Assembly (NCBI RefSeq): GCF_002205795.1
Contig: NZ_NIUY01000004.1
Span: 62,001-126,000, forward strand
DNA: 64,000 nt
Direction of reading: 5' to 3'
Origin: Chryseobacterium sp. VAUSW3
GTDB lineage: Bacteria > Bacteroidota > Bacteroidia > Flavobacteriales > Weeksellaceae
The notes beneath the pieces are model-generated. The model did no database searches. It saw only the letters and a list, made by a program, of their open reading frames with translations, and was not told the DNA's origin. The position numbers and the translations under genes are program-made. This document shows positions 26,252 to 35,514 of the stretch, piece by piece; within the stretch, counting starts at the first letter, position 1; each line of letters opens with the position of its first letter.

Positions 26252-26490
26252 GTCTCTGTAAAATGTCTGCTAATGGGTGGTTCCGCAGATTTACAATTCT
26301 TTATTATTACTAATTTCCGTAATTTTTGTTGAAGAATCCTCATCAATTTTACTGATTCTAAAAAAAACTCCTCACAATAAGCTATTTAATTCCTTGGTTC
26401 TTCTTGTATTAAATAGATGTTATTATATGCGGTGTTTTCGGCTGTAAAGTTATAATAAAAGGGTAGAAGTATTATTTACGTCTTTAGTGA
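26252..26490. other. Non-coding AT-rich DNA
   Basis: No gene, repeat or RNA recognised between the inverted repeat and the IS remnant. Confidence 0.4.
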
Positions 26491-26682
26491 GAAGTTCAGA
26501 TCATTAAGGTTTTATCTGAACAAATTCAAGGAAAAACAGTGAATGAGATTTCCCGGCAACACGGTAACAGTCAGCCTACTTTTTATAAATGGAAAAGCAA
26601 ATATGGCGGATTGGATGTACAGCAACTCGCTAAAATGAAAGAACTGCAAAAAGGTATCCGAGTAGTTGGGGCTCACGCCTGA
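26491..26682 (+). pseudogene. Remnant of an IS3-family OrfA transposase
   Basis: A 63-codon stretch with no start codon at its head. It reads VQIIKVLSEQIQGKTVNEI, then SQPTFYKWKSKYGGLD and VQQLAKMKEL, the helix-turn-helix of IS3-group OrfA (HTH_8/PF01527), and then runs out of frame into a TGA. The first helix, the leucine-zipper region and all of OrfB are missing. No intact IS ends or target duplications were found, so this is a decayed copy, the only clear mobile-element trace in the window. Confidence 0.75.
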
Positions 26683-26947
26683 TCAGATCCCGAATTTCTT
26701 CCGCAAAGCAGCTTGAAATTAAATCAGCTGAACCTTCATACCGCAGAGTTCTTTTGTGGAGACACGCGGTGCACGGAAATATTTAATCTCGTTGATGGGA
26801 AACAGTTCTTCAGGATGACGTTGCTTAGGAGCATGCCAATTATTCAGCATGGTTTTTGGACTGTGCCTTTAGAAAATACGGAGGGAAATTCCGCGTTTAT
26901 TTTATTTACAATTGTAAGTCTCAGTTGAGTATGCGCTAAAAATTCCG
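26683..26947. other. Non-coding DNA between the IS remnant and uvrA
   Basis: Short open frames exist on both strands but none has a recognisable product or promoter. The minus strand contains a CGTCATCCTGAAG string that resembles a common flavobacterial intergenic repeat. Confidence 0.35.
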
Positions 26948-26955
26948 TATTTTTG
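26948..26955 (+). promoter_or_regulatory. -7 promoter box of uvrA
   Basis: TATTTTTG with a TTG triplet 20 bp upstream; the uvrA ATG is at 26991. Confidence 0.6.
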
Positions 26956-26990
26956 CAAATCCTAAATATCCAGATACCGGGAGCTTAAAA

Positions 26991-29822
26991 ATGAAAGATT
27001 CCAAAGAATATATTGAAGTTTACGGTGCCCGTGAACACAACCTTAAAAATATTTCCGTCAAAATCCCGCGCAATGAACTCGTGGTGATTACCGGACTTTC
27101 CGGCAGCGGAAAATCTTCCCTTGCCTTTGATACTATCTTTGCTGAAGGTCAGCGGAGGTATATCGAAACTTTTTCTGCCTACGCACGGCAGTTCCTCGGT
27201 GGCCTCGAAAGACCCGATGTCGATAAAATCGACGGTCTCTCTCCTGTAATCGCCATTGAGCAGAAAACCACCAATAAAAACCCGCGCTCCACGGTAGGTA
27301 CCGTGACCGAATTATACGACTTTCTCCGGTTGCTTTTTGCCCGGGTTTCCGACGCGTATTCCCTTACTTCAGGTAAAAAACTCGTCAGCTATTCCGAAGA
27401 GCAGATCATTGAGGTTATCAAGGAAAACTACAGCGGCGAGAAACTCATGCTACTGGCACCCGTGGTACGTTCCCGTAAAGGTCATTACCATGAGCTCTTC
27501 ATCCAGATGTCCAAAAAAGGCTACGGCCAGGCAAGGATCGACGGTGAACTGGTGGATATTGAAGCCGACCTGAAACTCGACCGCTATAAGACCCACGATA
27601 TCGACATTGTGATCGACCGGTGGATCATCGGTGAAAACGCTTCCGAAAACAGGATGGAAAAATCCCTGCGTACCGCCATGCAGATGGGCGAGGGAACAAT
27701 TGGGATTCAGATTCTTGGCAGCACAGATATCGAATATTTCTCCAAAAACTTAATGGATTCGGAGAGCGGGCATTCTCTTGCCCTCCCAGAACCGAATACC
27801 TTCTCATTCAACTCCCCCAAAGGCAGCTGCCCTTACTGTAAAGGCCTTGGGACTGTAAAAAAAGTCAATACGGATTACTTTGTTGAAAATCCTAAGCTTT
27901 CCATCAATCAGGGTGGTCTGCTTCCATTAGAGGATATTAAATCAAACAAATGGATTCTTGGCCAGATTAAAAATATCCTCGAGATCTTCGGACTCGGGCT
28001 GGCGACTCCCTTTAACGATATTCCTGCCGAAGCCCTGGATTATATCTACCACGGCTGCCATAAGGAGTTCAGTAAAGACCTCAAATACGCAGGAATCACC
28101 AAGAAGATAAAAGTGAACTTCGATGGTCTGGTTCCCCTGATCAACGAAATGATCGAAGACAAGGAAAGCTACGATGCTATTCTTCTCGAAAGACATTTCA
28201 CGACTGAAGAAGTCTGCCCAGAGTGTAAAGGTACCCGGCTTCAGCCTTCAAGCTTAAGTTTTAAGATCGACGGTAAAAACATCGCTGAAATCAACAGCCT
28301 TTCACTGCTTGATTTAATGGACTGGCTGAATGAAGTTGAAGACAAATTCAGTGAAAAGAATAAAGTCATTGCCCACGAGATTCTCAAAGAGATCAAGACC
28401 CGCCTTCAGTTCCTCCTCGATGTGGGGCTGGATTACCTGAGTCTGAGCAGGAGTTCGCGCACCCTGTCCGGCGGTGAATCACAGAGAATCCGTCTGGCAA
28501 CGCAGATTGGTTCCCAACTGGTAAATGTGCTTTATATCCTGGATGAACCTTCGATCGGACTCCACCAGCGGGATAATGAAAGACTCATCAATTCGCTTAA
28601 AAATCTGCGCGATATCGGTAATTCGGTAATTGTAGTTGAACACGATAAAGACATGATTCTGGAAGCCGATGAGGTACTGGATATTGGGCCACGTGCAGGG
28701 AAGTTTGGCGGAGAAATTCTCTGGCAGGGGAATCCGAAGGACCTGCTGAAAGCAGATACCGTAACGGCGGATTATATGACCGGTAAGCGGAAGATTGAAA
28801 TCCCTGAAACCCGCCGCGAAGGCAACGGAAAATCCATTGTCCTGAAAGGTGCCACGGGCAATAACCTGAAAAACGTCACGCTTGAAATCCCGCTGGGGAA
28901 ACTCGTGGTTGTCACCGGTATTTCAGGCAGTGGAAAGTCGTCCCTCATCAACGGGACGCTGTACCCGATCCTTAACCGTCACTTCTACAGGGCGGTACAG
29001 GAGCCATTACCCTATAAAAAGATTGAAGGAATCGAGCATATCGACAAGATCGTGGATGTGGACCAGGCCCCAATCGGTCGAACGCCACGCTCGAACCCCG
29101 CTACCTATACCGGCATGTTTACCGACATCAGGAACCTCTTCGCTGAACATCCGGAGTCGAAAATCCGCGGCTATAAACCCGGACGCTTCTCCTTTAACGT
29201 AAAAGGCGGCCGGTGCGAGACCTGCCAAGGCGGAGGTCTGAAGGTGATTGAAATGAATTTCCTTCCAGATGTGTATGTACACTGCGAGACCTGCAACGGA
29301 AAACGTTTCAACCGCGAAACACTGGAAGTGCGTTATAAAGGTAAATCGATCTCCGATGTGCTGGATATGACGATTGATGAAGCTACGGAGTTCTTTCAGC
29401 CCCTGCCGAAAATCTACGCCAAAGTGAAAACTTTGCAGGATGTAGGGTTGGGTTATATTACCCTCGGGCAGCAGTCGACCACGCTTTCGGGCGGGGAAGC
29501 GCAGCGGATTAAACTGGCGACGGAGCTGGCGAAAAGACAGACCGGAAATACCCTTTATATCCTGGATGAACCGACCACCGGACTCCATTTTGAAGATGTA
29601 AAAGTGCTTATGGAAGCCATCAATAAACTCGTGGATTTAGGAAACTCTTTTGTAATAATTGAGCATAATCTGGATGTCATCAAGCTTGCTGACCACATTA
29701 TCGATGTCGGTATGGAAGGCGGTAACAAAGGCGGTGAAATTATCGCCAAAGGAACACCGGAGGAAGTCGCGAAATCCCGCAAGAGCCTCACCGCCAGATT
29801 CCTGAAGAGGGAACTTGAATAA
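26991..29822 (+). CDS. uvrA: Excinuclease ABC subunit A
   Basis: The 943-residue damage-sensing ATPase of nucleotide excision repair. It has two ABC modules: Walker [14 protein letters not shown] near 34-46 and [11 protein letters not shown] near 640, with signature [12 protein letters not shown] and [12 protein letters not shown] and Walker [11 protein letters not shown] and [10 protein letters not shown]. Zinc-finger pairs CPYCKG, CPECKG and CETCQG/CETCNG are intact. Length is that of canonical UvrA. It acts as a dimer with UvrB, which is not in the window. It has its own promoter and terminator. Confidence 0.98.
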   Translation: MKDSKEYIEVYGAREHNLKNISVKIPRNELVVITGLSGSGKSSLAFDTIFAEGQRRYIETFSAYARQFLGGLERPDVDKIDGLSPVIAIEQKTTNKNPRSTVGTVTELYDFLRLLFARVSDAYSLTSGKKLVSYSEEQIIEVIKENYSGEKLMLLAPVVRSRKGHYHELFIQMSKKGYGQARIDGELVDIEADLKLDRYKTHDIDIVIDRWIIGENASENRMEKSLRTAMQMGEGTIGIQILGSTDIEYFSKNLMDSESGHSLALPEPNTFSFNSPKGSCPYCKGLGTVKKVNTDYFVENPKLSINQGGLLPLEDIKSNKWILGQIKNILEIFGLGLATPFNDIPAEALDYIYHGCHKEFSKDLKYAGITKKIKVNFDGLVPLINEMIEDKESYDAILLERHFTTEEVCPECKGTRLQPSSLSFKIDGKNIAEINSLSLLDLMDWLNEVEDKFSEKNKVIAHEILKEIKTRLQFLLDVGLDYLSLSRSSRTLSGGESQRIRLATQIGSQLVNVLYILDEPSIGLHQRDNERLINSLKNLRDIGNSVIVVEHDKDMILEADEVLDIGPRAGKFGGEILWQGNPKDLLKADTVTADYMTGKRKIEIPETRREGNGKSIVLKGATGNNLKNVTLEIPLGKLVVVTGISGSGKSSLINGTLYPILNRHFYRAVQEPLPYKKIEGIEHIDKIVDVDQAPIGRTPRSNPATYTGMFTDIRNLFAEHPESKIRGYKPGRFSFNVKGGRCETCQGGGLKVIEMNFLPDVYVHCETCNGKRFNRETLEVRYKGKSISDVLDMTIDEATEFFQPLPKIYAKVKTLQDVGLGYITLGQQSTTLSGGEAQRIKLATELAKRQTGNTLYILDEPTTGLHFEDVKVLMEAINKLVDLGNSFVIIEHNLDVIKLADHIIDVGMEGGNKGGEIIAKGTPEEVAKSRKSLTARFLKRELE

Positions 29823-29852
29823 AATTCAATCAACAGGTAGCGTAATATCTTT

Positions 29853-29880
29853 AAACCGGAGCATCAGTTCCGGTTTTTTA
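29853..29880 (+). terminator. Rho-independent terminator of uvrA
   Basis: AAACCGGA (29853-29860) pairs with TCCGGTTT (29869-29876), followed by a T-run. Confidence 0.85.
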
Positions 29881-29921
29881 TTTAATTTTATTCCCGCTAA
29901 TCACGAGAAAAAAATTGAGGG

Positions 29922-30419
29922 ATGAGTTACGAAATACGAAGCATGCAGCCTGAGGATGGCGCTGCTGTCATTGCCATATTTGAGGAAGGAATCGCGGGTG
30001 GAAATGCCACGTTCGATCAGCATGCACCTTCGTGGGAAGCTTGGGACGATAAATACTTCAAGAGCTGCCGGTTCGTTCTGGAAGATGTCAATGATGAGGT
30101 GATGGGTTGGGCAGCGCTGCAGCCGATCAGCGCGCGCGACTGTTACAAAGGCGTGGCAGAAGTGAGTATCTACCTCCGGAACTCTGCCCAGGGTAAAGGT
30201 TTAGGCTCTATGATGCTTTACAAACTGATTCTCGCCAGTGAAGAAGAGGAATTCTGGATGCTGCAGGCCAGCATTTTCCCGGAAAATCAGCCTAGTATTA
30301 TTATTCATGAAAGATTTGGATTCAGAACAGTGGGCAGACGCGAGCGTCTGGCGCAGATGAACGGTGTATGGCGCGACGTGGTTCTCCTCGAAAGACGGAG
30401 TTCTGTGGTAGGAATTTAG
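29922..30419 (+). CDS. GNAT-family N-acetyltransferase, phosphinothricin-acetyltransferase type
   Basis: The 165-residue cytoplasmic enzyme has the GNAT fold: YEIRSMQPEDGAAVIAIFEEGI at the N-terminus, AEVSIYLRNSAQGKGLGSMML with the acetyl-CoA pyrophosphate loop QGKGLG, and NQPSIIIHERFGFRTVGRR. The layout matches the PAT/MddA group, which acetylates L-methionine sulfoximine, sulfone or phosphinothricin-like amino acids. The true substrate is not deducible. It has a single-gene arrangement. Confidence 0.88.
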   Translation: MSYEIRSMQPEDGAAVIAIFEEGIAGGNATFDQHAPSWEAWDDKYFKSCRFVLEDVNDEVMGWAALQPISARDCYKGVAEVSIYLRNSAQGKGLGSMMLYKLILASEEEEFWMLQASIFPENQPSIIIHERFGFRTVGRRERLAQMNGVWRDVVLLERRSSVVGI

Positions 30420-30454
30420 CATGATTTTTTCTGTGTGCACAATAAATTTTAAAG

Positions 30455-30484
30455 TTTGGCATTAGTATTGAGATGTTATCTTAA
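30455..30484 (+). promoter_or_regulatory. Candidate promoter of the RNG/NVY-repeat lipoprotein
   Basis: TTTG (30455-30458), an 18-bp spacer and TATCTTAA (30477-30484), an imperfect TAnnTTTG, 17 bp before the ATG at 30502. Confidence 0.35.
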
Positions 30485-30501
30485 ATTAAATCTCATAAAA
30501 A

Positions 30502-31011
30502 ATGAAAAATCTATTTAAAATAATAGCAGCGGCAGGGCTTGCTTTTACTTTAGCCTCCTGTGGTGCTGCTAATGATGTTTACGGAAACAATTATCCAAAC
30601 AATTATCCCAACGGTGGTGTTTACAGAACTCCGGACGGTACCGTTTACAGACAGGGCGATGTGTACCGGGATCGTAACGGAAACGTTTACCAGAACGGCA
30701 GGGTTGTAAGAACAGGTGATGTATACGGCAGACCGGGAATCATTACCAGAAGAGGTGACAATACAGGATATTATCCGCGTAATAACCGGAATCTGCCTCC
30801 GGGACAGGCTAAGAAAATCTACGGTGGAAATGCTAAAGATTATGCGCCCGGTCAGGTAAAAAAAAGAAACGCTAACTGGAATAACAACCGTAATGAGGAC
30901 TGGAGATATGATGACGACAGGAAAAACACCAAAGAGTACAGAAAATTCAGTGACAAGTCTGACAAGAACAATAAAAAATTCAAGAAAGGGAAAGGCAAAC
31001 GTAACGATTAA
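30502..31011 (+). CDS. Small basic lipoprotein with tyrosine-rich repeats
   Basis: The 169-residue precursor has a lipobox LASC with the lipidated Cys20. After it come Asn/Tyr/Gly-rich repeats of the form GTVYRQGDVYRDRNGNVYQNG, then LPPGQAKKIYGG and YAPGQVKKRN, and a Lys/Asp/Asn-rich tail. No enzymatic motif is visible. LPPGQAKK-type segments recur in flavobacterial envelope proteins. It is probably an outer- or inner-membrane-anchored surface protein; the role is unknown. Confidence 0.75.
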   Translation: MKNLFKIIAAAGLAFTLASCGAANDVYGNNYPNNYPNGGVYRTPDGTVYRQGDVYRDRNGNVYQNGRVVRTGDVYGRPGIITRRGDNTGYYPRNNRNLPPGQAKKIYGGNAKDYAPGQVKKRNANWNNNRNEDWRYDDDRKNTKEYRKFSDKSDKNNKKFKKGKGKRND

Positions 31012-31023
31012 CAGCTATAAAAG

Positions 31024-31054
31024 AAAAATGGCGGGAAAATTTCCCGCCATTTTT
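31024..31054. terminator. Strong bidirectional terminator
   Basis: AAAAATGGCGGG (31024-31035) pairs exactly with CCCGCCATTTTT (31043-31054) around AAAATTT, between the lipoprotein gene and the converging peroxiredoxin operon. Confidence 0.9.
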
Positions 31055-31070
31055 CTGTATAAGACTTTGC

Positions 31071-31319
31071 TTATTTATCGATGGAACCCAGTACTTTCTG
31101 GGCAAAACCATTCAGTGCATCTCTTTCCGTCATTCCGTTATTTACGCTGCTGTGAACTTCGAGCGCTCCGCAAATATTGGTAATTAATTCTCCCGCAACA
31201 TTTAAGTCTTCTTCGGTTGTTCCGCGGAATTCTGTAAATGCCTCCAAAACTTCCAAAGTTTTTTCGAGATTTTCAGCACTTTGGGTCTGATAAAACTGTC
31301 TGATTATAGGTAGTTTCAT
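31071..31319 (-). CDS. Small conserved protein (DUF6952-like) of the peroxiredoxin cassette
   Basis: An 82-residue helical protein (MKLPIIRQFYQTQSAENLE..., then LEAFTEFRGTTEEDLNVAGEL). I believe it is the DUF6952 family, which sits downstream of thioredoxin and peroxiredoxin genes in Flavobacteriia. The ATG overlaps the last base of the thioredoxin gene's stop. One cysteine is present (in NICGALEV). Function unknown; context suggests peroxide or thiol stress. Confidence 0.7.
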   Translation of the reverse strand: MKLPIIRQFYQTQSAENLEKTLEVLEAFTEFRGTTEEDLNVAGELITNICGALEVHSSVNNGMTERDALNGFAQKVLGSIDK

Positions 31320-31627
31320 TAATTTAATTCTTTAAAAAGATTAATAAGGCTTTCTGCCTGGTTGGTCTGAACCTGGTTTACAAGTTCTCCGTTCTTAAAG
31401 ATTGCAAAGGTCGGCAGATTGTCAACTTTCGCCAGTTTTCTACTTTCCGGAAGTTTTTCTGCGTCTACATAATAGAACGGAATATCTTCGTTTTCGGCGG
31501 CAAGCTTCTTGAACTTCGGCTTCATGATTCTGCAGTTTCCGCACCATGTTGCACCGTACTGTACCACTACTTTTTCATTATTTGCAACAATCTGCTGCAA
31601 AGCGTCTTCTGTTAATTCTGTGTACAT
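31319..31627 (-). CDS. Thioredoxin-family protein with CGNC active site
   Basis: The 102-residue thioredoxin-fold protein has the redox motif WCGNC (28-32) and the cis-Pro in NLPTFAIFKNGE. The usual thioredoxin motif is WCGPC; Pro to Asn changes the redox potential and the nucleophile pKa. No signal peptide, so cytoplasmic. Being 16 bp after the peroxiredoxin gene, it is the likely dedicated reductant of that enzyme. Confidence 0.9.
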   Translation of the reverse strand: MYTELTEDALQQIVANNEKVVVQYGATWCGNCRIMKPKFKKLAAENEDIPFYYVDAEKLPESRKLAKVDNLPTFAIFKNGELVNQVQTNQAESLINLFKELN

Positions 31628-31643
31628 TTCAGCTGTTTTTTAA

Positions 31644-32282
31644 TTAGTTTTGGTGATTTGCAAGGTATTCCGCGGTTGAAGCTCTGTTAGCCTGCATTGC
31701 ATCTTTACCTTCTTCCCAGTTAGCAGGGCAAACTTCACCGTGTTTCTGAACGTGGGTGTAAGCATCGATCAGTCTTAAGAATTCTTTTACGTTTCTTCCC
31801 AGAGGCATATCGTTTACCGCTTCGTGGAAGATTTTTCCTGTTTCATCGATCAGGTAAGTTGCTCTGTAAGTAACGTTAGAACCTGTGAAGATTTCGTTTC
31901 CTTCTGCATCGTATTCGAAATCCTGATCTACGATTCCAAGGATGTTGGCAAGCTGTCTGTGGGTATCTGCAAGGATCGGGTAGGTTACGCCCTCGATTCC
32001 TCCGTTTTCTTTTGCGGTATTTAACCACGCAAAGTGTACTTCGTTGGTGTCACATGAAGCACCGATTACTTTTGTGTTTCTTTTTTCGAATTCACCCAAA
32101 GCTTCCTGAAAAGCGTGAAGTTCAGTCGGGCAAACGAAAGTAAAGTCTTTCGGGTACCAGAACAATAATACTTTCTGCTCGTTTTTTGTAGCCTCTTCAA
32201 AGATGTTAATTCTTAAATCATCACCCATTTCACTCATTGCATCAATCTCGATGTTTGGGAATTTTTTTCCTACTAATGACAT
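31644..32282 (-). CDS. 2-Cys peroxiredoxin (AhpC type)
   Basis: The 212-residue enzyme reduces hydrogen peroxide and organic peroxides. The peroxidatic Cys51 lies in DFTFVCPTELHAF, and the resolving Cys is in GEVCPANWEEG near the C-terminus. Length and motifs fit AhpC/Prx1. It is the first gene of a three-gene operon with the CGNC thioredoxin and the small DUF6952-like protein. A TATCTTTG box lies 28 bp before the ATG. No OxyR site was recognised. Confidence 0.94.
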   Translation of the reverse strand: MSLVGKKFPNIEIDAMSEMGDDLRINIFEEATKNEQKVLLFWYPKDFTFVCPTELHAFQEALGEFEKRNTKVIGASCDTNEVHFAWLNTAKENGGIEGVTYPILADTHRQLANILGIVDQDFEYDAEGNEIFTGSNVTYRATYLIDETGKIFHEAVNDMPLGRNVKEFLRLIDAYTHVQKHGEVCPANWEEGKDAMQANRASTAEYLANHQN

Positions 32283-32310
32283 ATTATATTGTTTTTAAAT
32301 TTCTATGGTG

Positions 32311-32318
32311 CAAAGATA
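32311..32318 (-). promoter_or_regulatory. -7 promoter box of the peroxiredoxin operon
   Basis: TATCTTTG on the minus strand, 28 bp upstream of the ATG at 32282. Confidence 0.6.
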
Positions 32319-32465
32319 CCATGTTTTTATCAATTAAAAAAGTAAGTTTCGATTTATAAAATCTATTAGAATGAATCTCTTCATAAAAGGAATCTCTGAT
32401 GTTTTTATATTCTCATTAAAGTTTGAAAATAAATGAGTAAATTCACTAAATAAAAATAAAAAGCT

Positions 32466-32948
32466 ATGAAAAAAATACTGGTCATTCTCTTAGTAGCGCT
32501 GGTGCTCATTCAGTTTTTTCCGATTGATAAAAATAATCCAGCACCCACACCGGGCATGGATTTATTAAAGATTAAAAACACGCCGGAAGCCACTGCGACA
32601 CTCATCAGAAACGGTTGCTACGACTGTCACAGCAACGAATCGAAATATCCATGGTATTCCAATGTACAGCCTATTGCGTGGTTTCTTAAAGATCATATTG
32701 ATGAAGGGAGAAAAGAACTTAATTTCTCTACCTTTGCGACTTATGAACCCAAACGTCAGGCACATAAACTTTTTGAAGCCGTAGACATGATTGAAAAAGG
32801 CGAAATGCCTCTTGATTCTTATATTTTAGCCCATCCGGAAGCCAAATACACTGAAGCACAAAAGCAGGAGGTGATCCAATATTTGAAATCGTTGGAAAAA
32901 GAAATTCGCGTTATGAATGATCTGCCGGCTGAAACTGCAAAAAAATGA
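32466..32948 (+). CDS. Haem-binding domain protein (membrane-anchored, single CxxCH)
   Basis: The 160-residue protein has an N-terminal signal anchor (KKILVILLVALVLIQFF) and then a periplasmic domain with CYDCH at 51-55, the covalent haem c attachment motif. NESKYPWYSNVQPIAWFLKDH is typical of the Bacteroidota Haem_bd family (PF14376). It should be a small c-type cytochrome. Its stop overlaps the ATG of the DCC-family gene (ATGA), linking the two in one operon. The electron partners are unknown. Confidence 0.87.
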   Translation: MKKILVILLVALVLIQFFPIDKNNPAPTPGMDLLKIKNTPEATATLIRNGCYDCHSNESKYPWYSNVQPIAWFLKDHIDEGRKELNFSTFATYEPKRQAHKLFEAVDMIEKGEMPLDSYILAHPEAKYTEAQKQEVIQYLKSLEKEIRVMNDLPAETAKK

Positions 32949-33352
32949 CAGATTCTTCCAAATATTATGTTTTTTACGATGGCGATTGCGGCATGTGCAA
33001 CTACTGGGTCCAGTGGATTCTGAAAAACGACCACCGGAAACAGTTCCTCTTTTCTGCCCTGCAGTCGGAGTTTGGGCAAAAATTTTTAAATGAAAGAAAT
33101 TTAGATAACCAGCAGCTTAATACTTTATATCTCTGGAAGCCCAACGCTTTTTACGAAACAAAATCACATGCAGTTTTTAAGATTGCAAAAATTCTCGGCG
33201 GAAAATATGTTCTTCTCGGATATCTGAATGCATTGCCCAGGCCGGTGACCGATTTTTTTTATGACCGGGTTGCCGCCAACAGAAAGCGTTTTTCAGTTCA
33301 GCAATGTGCTTTGCCAACGGCGGAAGAACAGGGTCGGTTTATCGAAAAATAA
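32945..33352 (+). CDS. DCC-family thiol-disulphide oxidoreductase-like protein
   Basis: The 135-residue protein has the DUF393/DCC signature YDGDCGMC (11-18) with the thiol pair C15/C18, then FSALQSEFG. Members are predicted thioredoxin-fold proteins, often fused or adjacent to haem or membrane redox proteins. No signal peptide is seen. Overlap with the haem-binding gene suggests translational coupling and a shared redox role, which is inference. Confidence 0.85.
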   Translation: MTDSSKYYVFYDGDCGMCNYWVQWILKNDHRKQFLFSALQSEFGQKFLNERNLDNQQLNTLYLWKPNAFYETKSHAVFKIAKILGGKYVLLGYLNALPRPVTDFFYDRVAANRKRFSVQQCALPTAEEQGRFIEK

Positions 33353-33445
33353 CATCGCAGAAGTGTTGATTCTCCTTAAAAATTCAGGCTTGAAAAAGGT
33401 CTAAAATTACGCTGCCCCGTCAGCAAAAAACCATAAACTAATTCT

Positions 33446-33453
33446 TATATTTG
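33446..33453 (+). promoter_or_regulatory. -7 promoter box of the DUF4290-murA operon
   Basis: TATATTTG ends 5 bp before the ATG at 33459, so the mRNA is predicted to be leaderless. Confidence 0.6.
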
Positions 33454-33458
33454 CACCC

Positions 33459-34112
33459 ATGGAATACAATACCAACAGACCACAGCTGCACATGCCCGAA
33501 TACGGCAGAATTATACAGCAGCTTGTTGAGCGCTGCAAAGAACTGGCTACAAAAGAAGAGCGGAACGAAATGGCCGTAGCAATAGTAGATTTTATGGGGC
33601 AGAGAAATCCCCAACTTCGCGACGAAGAGAATTATAAACATAAGCTTTGGGACCATCTTTTTATTCTTTCCAATTACGATCTGGATGTAGATTCCCCTTA
33701 TCCTTTCCCCACGGTGGAAGAACTTAATGAAAAACCCAAGAAAATGGAATATCCCAAACTTCAGGGAGATTTTAAATTTTACGGCAAAAGTATTCTTCAG
33801 CTGATCGAAAAAGCCATTGAACTGGAAGCAGGCGACGAAAAAGACGCCCTCATTCAGGTCATTGCAAACAATATGAAAAAATCTTACAATGTTTATAATA
33901 AAGAACATGTGCAGGATGAAGTAATTTTTAGGCATCTGAAGGATCTATCAGAAAACCGTCTTGATCTTACCGGTCTGGACTCGCTGGAGAAAAGCAAGAT
34001 TTACTACGCAAGCGGAAGAACCAACAAAAATAACGGGAGAACCAACCAAAACCAGGCACAGAACAGCCAGAACAAAAGAAGAAATTTTCACAACAATAAA
34101 AACCGGAAGTAA
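33459..34112 (+). CDS. DUF4290-family protein
   Basis: The 217-residue protein opens with MEYNTNRPQLHMPEYGR, typical of the Bacteroidota DUF4290 family. The body is predicted helical and acidic (YDLDVDSPYPFPTVEEL, then KDALIQVIANNMKKSYN); the last 30 residues are a disordered, Asn/Gln/Lys-rich tail. Its stop lies 3 bp before murA, so the two are almost certainly co-translated. This pairing hints at a role in cell-envelope synthesis, but no activity is known to me. Confidence 0.85.
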   Translation: MEYNTNRPQLHMPEYGRIIQQLVERCKELATKEERNEMAVAIVDFMGQRNPQLRDEENYKHKLWDHLFILSNYDLDVDSPYPFPTVEELNEKPKKMEYPKLQGDFKFYGKSILQLIEKAIELEAGDEKDALIQVIANNMKKSYNVYNKEHVQDEVIFRHLKDLSENRLDLTGLDSLEKSKIYYASGRTNKNNGRTNQNQAQNSQNKRRNFHNNKNRK

Positions 34113-34115
34113 AAG

Positions 34116-35423
34116 ATGAGCGGATCATTTAAAATAAAAGGCGGGAAAAGGCTGCATGGTGAAATCACTCCACAGGGAGCGAAAAATGAAGCGCTTCAGA
34201 TTTTATGTGCGGTTTTACTTACCGACGAAGAAGTAAGGGTAAAAAACATTCCCGATATTCATGATGTTAACCGACTGATTGAAATCCTGGGCGATTTTGG
34301 CGTAAAGATTACGAAAAACGCTCATGGTGATTACACTTTTAAATCAGATGCTGTAAATTTTGATTATATTAAATCAAATGATTTTAAGAAAGATGGTTCC
34401 AAACTCAGAGGTTCCATTATGCTTCTCGGCCCCATGTTAGCAAGATTTGGCGAAGCTTATATGCCGACTCCGGGCGGTGATAAAATCGGAAGAAGACGTC
34501 TTGATACGCATTTCCAGGGATTTGTAGAACTGGGTGCGGAATTTCATTACGATGAAAAAGAATATCTCTACTCCTTAAAAGCTAAAGAACTTCACGGGAA
34601 ATTTATCCTCTTGGAAGAAGCTTCGGTTACCGGAACAGCAAATATCGTGATGGCTGCCGTGCTGGCGAAAGGGAAGACCAGTATTTACAACGCGGCCTGC
34701 GAACCTTATCTGCAGCAGCTCTGTAAAATGCTTAACAGGATGGGCGCCAATATCTCCGGAATTGGTTCAAATTTACTCATCATTGAGGGAGTTGATACGC
34801 TTCACGGAACAGAACACACCATGCTGCCTGATATGGTTGAAATCGGTTCCTGGATAGGTCTTGCCGCAATGACAAAATCTGAAATCACCATTAAAAATGT
34901 ACACTGGGATGAACTCGGCGTAATTCCGAATACCTTCAGGAAATTAGGAATCCAGCTGGAGAAACGTGGAGACGATATCTTTATCCCGGCACAGGAAAAT
35001 TACAAAATACAGAAATTTATCGACGGTTCTATTTTAACAGTTTCTGATGCACCGTGGCCGGGCTTTACACCTGATTTGCTGTCCATCATTCTGGTTGTAG
35101 CTACACAGGCAAAAGGAACCGTTCTGGTTCACCAGAAAATGTTTGAATCCCGCCTGTTCTTTGTTGATAAACTCATCGATATGGGCGCGCAGATTATTCT
35201 GTGTGATCCGCACAGGGCAACGGTGGTAGGTTTAAATCACGAATCTCCACTTCGGGGCACAACGATGATTTCCCCTGATATCAGAGCCGGCAACGCCCTG
35301 CTGATCGCAGCACTTTCTGCAGAAGGAAATTCAACCATCCACAACATCGAGCAGATCGACCGTGGGTACGAAAATATCGACGGAAGACTGAAAGCACTCG
35401 GCGCAGAAATCGAGAGAGTTTAG
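34116..35423 (+). CDS. murA: UDP-N-acetylglucosamine 1-carboxyvinyltransferase
   Basis: The 435-residue enzyme catalyses the first committed step of peptidoglycan synthesis, transferring enolpyruvate from PEP to UDP-GlcNAc in the cytoplasm. The EPT fold is complete (GGKRLHGEITPQGAKNEAL at the start, GRLKALGAEIERV at the end). The catalytic loop reads MPTPGGDKIGRR: Asp122 occupies the position of the Cys115 of E. coli MurA that fosfomycin alkylates. This should confer intrinsic fosfomycin insensitivity at the target, as known for Asp-type MurA in mycobacteria and chlamydiae. Second gene of the DUF4290 operon. Confidence 0.95.
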   Translation: MSGSFKIKGGKRLHGEITPQGAKNEALQILCAVLLTDEEVRVKNIPDIHDVNRLIEILGDFGVKITKNAHGDYTFKSDAVNFDYIKSNDFKKDGSKLRGSIMLLGPMLARFGEAYMPTPGGDKIGRRRLDTHFQGFVELGAEFHYDEKEYLYSLKAKELHGKFILLEEASVTGTANIVMAAVLAKGKTSIYNAACEPYLQQLCKMLNRMGANISGIGSNLLIIEGVDTLHGTEHTMLPDMVEIGSWIGLAAMTKSEITIKNVHWDELGVIPNTFRKLGIQLEKRGDDIFIPAQENYKIQKFIDGSILTVSDAPWPGFTPDLLSIILVVATQAKGTVLVHQKMFESRLFFVDKLIDMGAQIILCDPHRATVVGLNHESPLRGTTMISPDIRAGNALLIAALSAEGNSTIHNIEQIDRGYENIDGRLKALGAEIERV

Positions 35424-35443
35424 TTCAGAAATTCATTAAACAT

Positions 35444-35478
35444 AAAAAGCCATTTTCTCAGTGAAATGGCTTTTTTTT
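35444..35478 (+). terminator. Rho-independent terminator of the murA operon
   Basis: AAAAAGCCATTT (35444-35455) pairs with AAATGGCTTTTT (35464-35475), followed by more T. Confidence 0.85.
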
Positions 35479-35514
35479 ATGGGGAGCAACAAGGTTTAGT
35501 TCTCTCTTCAAGGC

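Noticed and set aside
26713-26928. 71-codon plus-strand and 43-codon minus-strand frames between the IS remnant and uvrA
   Set aside because: No promoter box, no recognisable domain, and the DNA contains a string like a common flavobacterial intergenic repeat.
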